Virus record (IMG/VR): IMGVR_UViG_3300022745_000067
Location: 1-42,010 of that record
Origin: a virus
Direction: 5' to 3' (one strand)
DNA: 42,010 bases
This document shows, piece after piece, positions 37,826 through 42,010 of the stretch (positions are counted from its first letter, which is position 1; every line of letters starts with the position of its first letter). The position numbers were made by a program, and so were the translations under genes. The notes below the pieces were generated by a model. It worked only from the letters and a program-made list of their open reading frames with translations, made no database searches and was not told the origin of the DNA.

Positions 37826-40369
37826 ATGGCGAACGTCGTCCTCCGGTCAGGAGAGGCGAACCCGAATAACGTCAAGCTGACCGATGGCACGACGTCGGGT
37901 GGCTCAACGGTCTCGGCTACATTCGCTACCACAGGCGACTCAACTACAAGCTTCGTTGGGTCGGCCGTTGCTACCGGGGTTGCCGTTGCGGCGGGGTCGG
38001 CAGCGGCTGCCTATGCGGGGTCTGCCACCGCAACCGGTGCCTTGGCTAGCGTAGGGGATTCTACTGCCACCTACGTTGGATCAGCTGGAGCAACGGGCGT
38101 GGCTGTGGCGTCAGGGTCAGCATCTACTAGCTACGTAGCAGGCACCACGGCAGCTGGCGCTTACGCGGGGACTGGCGTTGCCACTACAGGCTTCCTGGGC
38201 CTCGCCACCGCGACAAGCACGGCAGTATGGACAGGCGATTCATCGGCCAGCTGGGTTGGTGCGTCAACTGGCGGTAGCACGATTGTTAGTGCAGCAATGC
38301 GGTCCGAGGGGTCCGCCTTCTCCTGGTACACCGGCGAGTCATTAACCACTAACCCAGTAATGGACACAAGCGTGGCAGCAATCATCCGACCCTCCTATTC
38401 CGTTCGCGACAACGGGATCCCTGTGTTTACTGTGCGTGGATGGACGTCTGCCCTTGTGCCCCTTGCGGGCGGGGGTTGGCGGTTCATTACCCAGGCCGCC
38501 GTACTCCACGACCCGAACCCAACGCAATGGACACTTGTCAATCTGGACACGGGCACATACACCACCTGGGAACCTCCCGTCGATGTGATGAACGACAAGT
38601 TGGCAAGTACCTCTACGGCCCGCACCCACCAGGCGCTCACCTACAAGAACCAGCTGCGCGCCAGCAATGGACGCATCTTCTTCCCAGAGACGCAGAACAA
38701 CTTCGCCTACTACGACCCCGCTGATGAGACCATGCATCAGTTGCCGTTTGTGGTGGACCTCCCCAACACTACGGTAATCGGCGGGCTCCACGTCCAAACG
38801 GATGCGGTGTTCTACTCCAATGTGTTTGCCCAGAATGGCAAACTCTATAGCGGCACTCAGTCTAGTCACTACGTGGTAGGCCCTGCCGTTGTAGAGACGG
38901 ACCCGGTCACCCTAGCTCAGCGAGTAGTGGGCCATGTAGGTACTACCCATACACTCAGTCTATCCTATGCCTACGACATGGCTGCCGATACCTTCGACGG
39001 CTGGATCTACGTCGTGGTGGGCCAGTCCCCCTGGGAGCTAGTGGCGCTCAACATCGCCACGGGTGTGCAAACGTCCTTGCACATCAACCCGTCGACAAGC
39101 ATTATCAAGCTGCGCTACTTGCCCGAAGGCATTGTCGCCGACTTCGCGACGGGCGGCGTGGACTCATGGTGGTGCATCAATGGTGTCCTGGCGCAGAAGT
39201 ACGTAAACGGCTACCTGCCGGGGTCGCTCACCTTCACGACCCGCAGCGTCACGCCAGCCAGCAATCCGCTTGTCCTTCCTCCCAACATCGACGACTCCGG
39301 TGGCGTCCCCCAGGTCAAGTGGCAACCCAACGGGTCGGACCCCGTCAACGACCCCTGGACGACGGTGCTCTACACCACGTCCAACCAATCCCCGGCCAAC
39401 ATCGAAAACATCACAGCCATCCCCGGCGGTGATGTCATTGGGACCACGGACCAGTACTCGGGCATCTTCCGTTATAGCCCGGCCACTGACTCCCTTACCT
39501 GGTACGGCGTCCTAAACGGCACGTCCCAGATCTCACAGGGGGCACGGCTGGTCACCCCCGATGGCAACCTATACATGTGCGGCTACCCTAATGGGCGCCT
39601 ACTACGCTTTAATCCCAACGCGGCCTATGTGCCGGGGGTTAACCCTGTCCTGGTCGGTAGCTACACGTCATCCGGCGTCAAATACAACTACCACCTAGCC
39701 TATAGCTGGGCGACCAATCGGCTTTATGCGTCTGGCCGACGGGAGCGTGAGGGCGTGGGGAGCGCGATCGGCTACAACAACGTGGGCACGGGTGTATTTG
39801 CGGGAACCAACACGGGTCTCCAGTTCCTGGACCCAAGCGGGCTGGCGGTACTGGACGGGATTGGCCGTGTAGTTTTGAGCGGCAACCTTAATGGTGGGGT
39901 GGGTCAGCCGTCCGAAGCCCAGCTGGTCATCTACAACCAAGCGCTCACCGAGGTGGACCGCCAAACCGTGGTGCCCGGTATGCAAGATACTGGCTACCTA
40001 TTTACGTGCCAGACCGGAGAACTGGTGTGTGGAATCACGCTATCTGGGTTCATGTACGTCCAAAACATCAGCAAGCGCCAATTAGTCAAGGCGCTGCAAC
40101 TGGATGAAACGGTGGAGCCGTCTCCCTTCTTCGGAGCCAAGGCCGCCTACCAGGACCCACTCGCCCCAGGTGCCCCTATCTACATCGTCATTGGTGGCAA
40201 CATCTGGACTGTGCAGCCGGATTCCCTTGCGATGGAACCTGTCGCACCTTTCCCCACCAGTGGGTATGCACCCGTACCCACCGTGCTGACCGTGAATGAC
40301 AACACCATCTATGGTGTAACCGATACCAACCTATTCAGTCTGTTCCGCCAAGTCCCTCCCCACCTGTGA
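37826..40369 (+). CDS. Tail fibre / receptor-binding protein with tandem repeats and propeller-like domain
   Basis: An 847-residue protein. Residues about 30-155 form degenerate tandem repeats rich in Ala, Gly, Ser and Thr, of the kind GDSTTSFVGSAVATGV, then GDSTATYVGSAGATGV and GDSSASWVGAS, each about 22-45 residues long in register. From about 180 the chain becomes beta-propeller-like: repeated strand-turn units with W and Y (FTVRGWTSALVPLAGGGW; YMCGYPNGRLLRFNP). The layout of a stalk and a propeller head fits a receptor-binding fibre. It is the last large gene before the lysis cassette. Confidence 0.65.
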   Translation: MANVVLRSGEANPNNVKLTDGTTSGGSTVSATFATTGDSTTSFVGSAVATGVAVAAGSAAAAYAGSATATGALASVGDSTATYVGSAGATGVAVASGSASTSYVAGTTAAGAYAGTGVATTGFLGLATATSTAVWTGDSSASWVGASTGGSTIVSAAMRSEGSAFSWYTGESLTTNPVMDTSVAAIIRPSYSVRDNGIPVFTVRGWTSALVPLAGGGWRFITQAAVLHDPNPTQWTLVNLDTGTYTTWEPPVDVMNDKLASTSTARTHQALTYKNQLRASNGRIFFPETQNNFAYYDPADETMHQLPFVVDLPNTTVIGGLHVQTDAVFYSNVFAQNGKLYSGTQSSHYVVGPAVVETDPVTLAQRVVGHVGTTHTLSLSYAYDMAADTFDGWIYVVVGQSPWELVALNIATGVQTSLHINPSTSIIKLRYLPEGIVADFATGGVDSWWCINGVLAQKYVNGYLPGSLTFTTRSVTPASNPLVLPPNIDDSGGVPQVKWQPNGSDPVNDPWTTVLYTTSNQSPANIENITAIPGGDVIGTTDQYSGIFRYSPATDSLTWYGVLNGTSQISQGARLVTPDGNLYMCGYPNGRLLRFNPNAAYVPGVNPVLVGSYTSSGVKYNYHLAYSWATNRLYASGRREREGVGSAIGYNNVGTGVFAGTNTGLQFLDPSGLAVLDGIGRVVLSGNLNGGVGQPSEAQLVIYNQALTEVDRQTVVPGMQDTGYLFTCQTGELVCGITLSGFMYVQNISKRQLVKALQLDETVEPSPFFGAKAAYQDPLAPGAPIYIVIGGNIWTVQPDSLAMEPVAPFPTSGYAPVPTVLTVNDNTIYGVTDTNLFSLFRQVPPHL

Positions 40370-40375
40370 GCCCCC

Positions 40376-40597
40376 GTGGAAATTCCCAACCTTGACCAAT
40401 TGAATGGCCTGTCCGGCATCCTCGGGCTCGTCAACGGCCTTCTCCTGTGGCCCATTGTCCGCTCCCTCAAGGACATGGCGGCGAAGTCGGATAAACGCCA
40501 CGCGGCCACCGAACATAGGGTCCGCCTCCTAGAGGCCAAGGTCCTGCGTCCTCGTAAGGCACCCCGTAAGACCTCCCGCAAGGCACGGACCAAATGA
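40376..40597 (+). CDS. Holin candidate (single membrane segment)
   Basis: A 73-residue protein starting with GTG. Residues about 9-28 form a hydrophobic segment (LNGLSGILGLVNGLLLWPIV), followed by a charged, basic tail (AKSDKRHAATEHRVRLLEAK). Single-segment holin-like proteins with basic ends occur next to spanin genes in podovirus-like phages. It overlaps the Rz-like start by four bases (ATGA). The holin call rests mainly on position. Confidence 0.5.
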   Translation: MEIPNLDQLNGLSGILGLVNGLLLWPIVRSLKDMAAKSDKRHAATEHRVRLLEAKVLRPRKAPRKTSRKARTK

Positions 40598-40968
40598 ACT
40601 GGGCCCCGTGGCTGGCCGCCAGCGTATCTGTGCTTGTAGGCACACTAGCTGCCTTGTACTATAGATGGAGGCTAGGCGTTGTTAGTGGCCAACTGGCTGC
40701 AACCCTTGACGCCCAGACGAAATTGACGGCAGCAACGGATGCGCTGGCGCTACGGGCCACACAGGCCGAGGCTGCCCTAGCTAGGCGCCAATTGCAGGAG
40801 CGCGACAATGATGTACAAGCTACGACTGGCATTACTGGTAATGGGGCTGCTAATTTGCTTAACCAGCTGCACGGAAGTCCAGCGGGTCCCCGTAGTCCTG
40901 CCCCACCTAACGTGCCCACTGCCGCCCCTGGGGCCATTCCCCCCGCTATCGGCTTCCGGCCAAGGTGA
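40594..40968 (+). CDS. i-spanin (Rz-like)
   Basis: A 124-residue inner-membrane protein. Residues about 5-22 form an N-terminal anchor (WLAASVSVLVGTLAALYY), followed by a periplasmic coiled coil (about 30-72: SGQLAATLDAQTKLTAATDA; QAEAALARRQLQERDND) and a Pro-rich end. It is the partner of the embedded lipoprotein gene that starts at 40808 in another frame, as in lambda Rz/Rz1. Together they fuse the two membranes at lysis. Confidence 0.7.
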   Translation: MNWAPWLAASVSVLVGTLAALYYRWRLGVVSGQLAATLDAQTKLTAATDALALRATQAEAALARRQLQERDNDVQATTGITGNGAANLLNQLHGSPAGPRSPAPPNVPTAAPGAIPPAIGFRPR

Positions 40969-41080
40969 CACGGTCGTCCTCCCCGCATCCGAGGCCGCTG
41001 CCGTCTGGCTATGGGTCCGGGATGCACAGCGCTGGATGGAGATGGCCGCCACATGCATCGACTACCAGGACCAGCCGTGA
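40808..41080 (+). CDS. o-spanin lipoprotein (Rz1-like), starting inside the Rz-like gene
   Basis: A 90-residue lipoprotein: MMYKLRLALLVMGLLICLTS then lipid-accepting C21 (lipobox LTSC; +2 Thr, so outer-membrane sorting). The mature part is proline-rich (LPHLTCPLPPLGPFPPLS) like Rz1 proteins. AGGAG lies before the ATG, inside the Rz-like gene, and the frames overlap by 161 bases. An additional cysteine (C36) may form a dimer. The Rz/Rz1 arrangement supports a diderm host. Confidence 0.75.
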   Translation: MMYKLRLALLVMGLLICLTSCTEVQRVPVVLPHLTCPLPPLGPFPPLSASGQGDTVVLPASEAAAVWLWVRDAQRWMEMAATCIDYQDQP

Positions 41081-41595
41081 TCGCCGTCACTCTGCTCCTA
41101 GCCATTACTGAGCCTGAACCCATCGCCCAGTCCAGGCTGGACATTGCCCAGATCGTAGCTGACCTCACATTCCCTGGAATGGAAGTGACGTGGGAGATTG
41201 CGAAGTGCGGGCAGGTCAATGCATACTATCAACCAAAATTGAAGCACCTTGTTGTCTGCAGAGAGCTTGTAGAGTACAGCCCTTGGCTCGCTCGGTTCGC
41301 TGCCGCCCACGAAATGGGGCACGCGATGGTGCGCCAACTGGACCTCCCCATTACCGGGATGGAGGAGATGGCCGCCGACGAGGTGGCCGCTCTGGAGCTA
41401 TGTATATTTAGTGACCACTGCATGGACCTCGCCCGGACGGCCGACTACTTCTACACGTTGGATGGTGAAGAGTTGCCGGCCGACCCCCACCCCTCCGACC
41501 GTCGCCGCGGCATCACCCTTATGCGCCTCTATCTAGACCCAGCCCCGCTCGTCCATACGTGGGGCCGCCTGCTCGGGATCACCGGAGTTAAGTAA
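41077..41595 (+). CDS. Exported HExxH zinc metallopeptidase (DUF4344-like)
   Basis: A 172-residue protein starting with GTG in a GTGA overlap with the o-spanin stop. The beginning, MIAVTLLLAITEPEPIAQSR, looks like a short signal peptide or anchor. The zinc site is HEMGH (78-82) in FAAAHEMGHAMVRQLDLPIT, with a downstream EEMAADEVAALE segment (96-107) holding the likely third ligand; this resembles DUF4344 putative metallopeptidases (HExGHALxxxxxLPVxGxEExAAD). In a lysis cassette it could cut peptidoglycan cross-links or a periplasmic protein. No other endolysin lies in the window. Confidence 0.65.
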   Translation: MIAVTLLLAITEPEPIAQSRLDIAQIVADLTFPGMEVTWEIAKCGQVNAYYQPKLKHLVVCRELVEYSPWLARFAAAHEMGHAMVRQLDLPITGMEEMAADEVAALELCIFSDHCMDLARTADYFYTLDGEELPADPHPSDRRRGITLMRLYLDPAPLVHTWGRLLGITGVK

Positions 41596-41981
41596 TGGCG
41601 TGGTCGCGCGATCGACACCTAGCCCGCTGGGCTGCCTTGTACTCAAACCAGACGCCTGCCGAGGTGGCCATCGAGCCAGCCATCGCGTCGCTGGGTATCC
41701 CCTACCGGACCCAACACCCCATCTGGTCGATCAGCGCCTTCGCCGACTTCGCCCTGCCCACCTTGCGCGTCATCCTGGAGGTGGACGACAAATCCCACAA
41801 TCAGCCGGCCAAGCGCCGGGCCGACGCCGAACGTACAGCCAAGCTCAACCGCCTGGGGTGGCGTGTTGCGCGGTGCACGAACGAGGAGGCAATCCTCGAT
41901 CCCTATAAAGCTCTCTCTTCTATGCTCACTTCTCTAGGAATCAAACACTCAGCCACGCAAGGAGCCACATGCTTACTCTGA
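41595..41981 (+). CDS. DUF559-like PD-(D/E)XK endonuclease
   Basis: A 128-residue nuclease related to the very-short-patch-repair/DUF559 group. Key parts are FADFALP with D51, ILEVDDKSH (E62, D64, K66, the E-x-D-x-K site), and RTAKLNRLGWRVARCTNEEA at about 80-98, the conserved end. It would nick or cut DNA; substrate unknown. It starts by ATG right on the last base of the preceding stop (TAATG) and overlaps the next start by 13 bases. Confidence 0.7.
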   Translation: MAWSRDRHLARWAALYSNQTPAEVAIEPAIASLGIPYRTQHPIWSISAFADFALPTLRVILEVDDKSHNQPAKRRADAERTAKLNRLGWRVARCTNEEAILDPYKALSSMLTSLGIKHSATQGATCLL

Positions 41982-42010
41982 CCAACCTCGCCCTCGTTCT
42001 CTCTGCACTT
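41969..42010 (+). CDS. Start of an unknown gene (cut by window edge)
   Basis: Only MLTLTNLALVLSAL is visible, a hydrophobic start like a signal or membrane segment. AAGGAGCCAC places a good ribosome site before the ATG, inside the nuclease gene. An endolysin or membrane protein could begin here; too little is visible to say. Confidence 0.4.
   Translation, partial: MLTLTNLALVLSAL

Noticed and set aside
1-42010. CRISPR array, insertion sequence or integrase
   Set aside because: No regular repeat-spacer pattern, transposase or tyrosine/serine recombinase motif is visible; the Cas4-like nuclease stands beside recombination genes instead.

Overview
The window is a contiguous piece of a tailed double-stranded DNA phage genome with short-tailed (podovirus-like) architecture, or a prophage of that kind. 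It has two divergent blocks. Leftward early/replication genes fill about 1-14975 on the minus strand. Rightward packaging, virion and lysis genes fill about 15966-42010 on the plus strand. Nearly every gene starts inside or right beside the stop of the gene before it (ATGA, GTGA, TAATG or TGATG junctions), so both arms read as polycistronic, translationally coupled units. The host is probably a diderm (Gram-negative) bacterium, because the lysis cassette carries an embedded inner-membrane/outer-membrane spanin pair and an early gene encodes a cysteine-rich lipoprotein. The sequence is G+C-rich and CTAG is common. I cannot name the host. No integrase, repressor or RNA polymerase is recognisable here, and both ends of the window cut genes.

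Left arm, read from about 14975 down to 1. It begins with small regulatory or unknown genes behind two TTGACA-type promoters, one with a perfect dyad over its -10. Next come an acidic unknown protein, a small CxxC protein, a cysteine-rich phage protein, and a DUF932-like protein preceded by two tandem 18-bp operator-like dyads. A cluster of very small proteins follows: three single-helix membrane peptides, a cysteine-rich lipoprotein and a zinc-finger gene that appears frameshifted. After a block of accessory genes comes the replication and recombination core: an ERF-type annealing protein, a Cas4/RecB-like nuclease, an SSB-like OB-fold protein, a zinc-ribbon peptide, a DnaB-type helicase core, a DUF3310 protein, a metallophosphoesterase, and a DNA polymerase split into a stand-alone 3'-5' exonuclease and a polymerase (cut by the window edge).

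Centre, 14976-15965. This gap of about 1 kb has no gene I can support. It holds G-rich direct repeats, iteron-like CCAAATCTG repeats, three perfect short dyads, a duplicated 12-mer and a tRNA-like element with a clear T arm and a CCA anticodon arm. It is the best candidate for an origin and for the divergent control region.

Right arm. A zinc-ribbon protein (possible small terminase) and a GNAT-like protein overprinted by the next gene precede the large terminase, portal, scaffold and major capsid protein. A predicted RNA three-way junction follows the capsid gene. Then come a decoration-type protein, head-tail adaptor, large tail protein, three internal/ejection-type proteins (the largest with a ParB-like domain), several small tail or appendage proteins and a repeat-rich fibre with a propeller-like domain. 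The lysis cassette has a holin candidate, Rz-like and Rz1-like spanins, and an exported HExxH metallopeptidase that may act in lysis. The window ends with a DUF559-like nuclease and the first codons of another gene.
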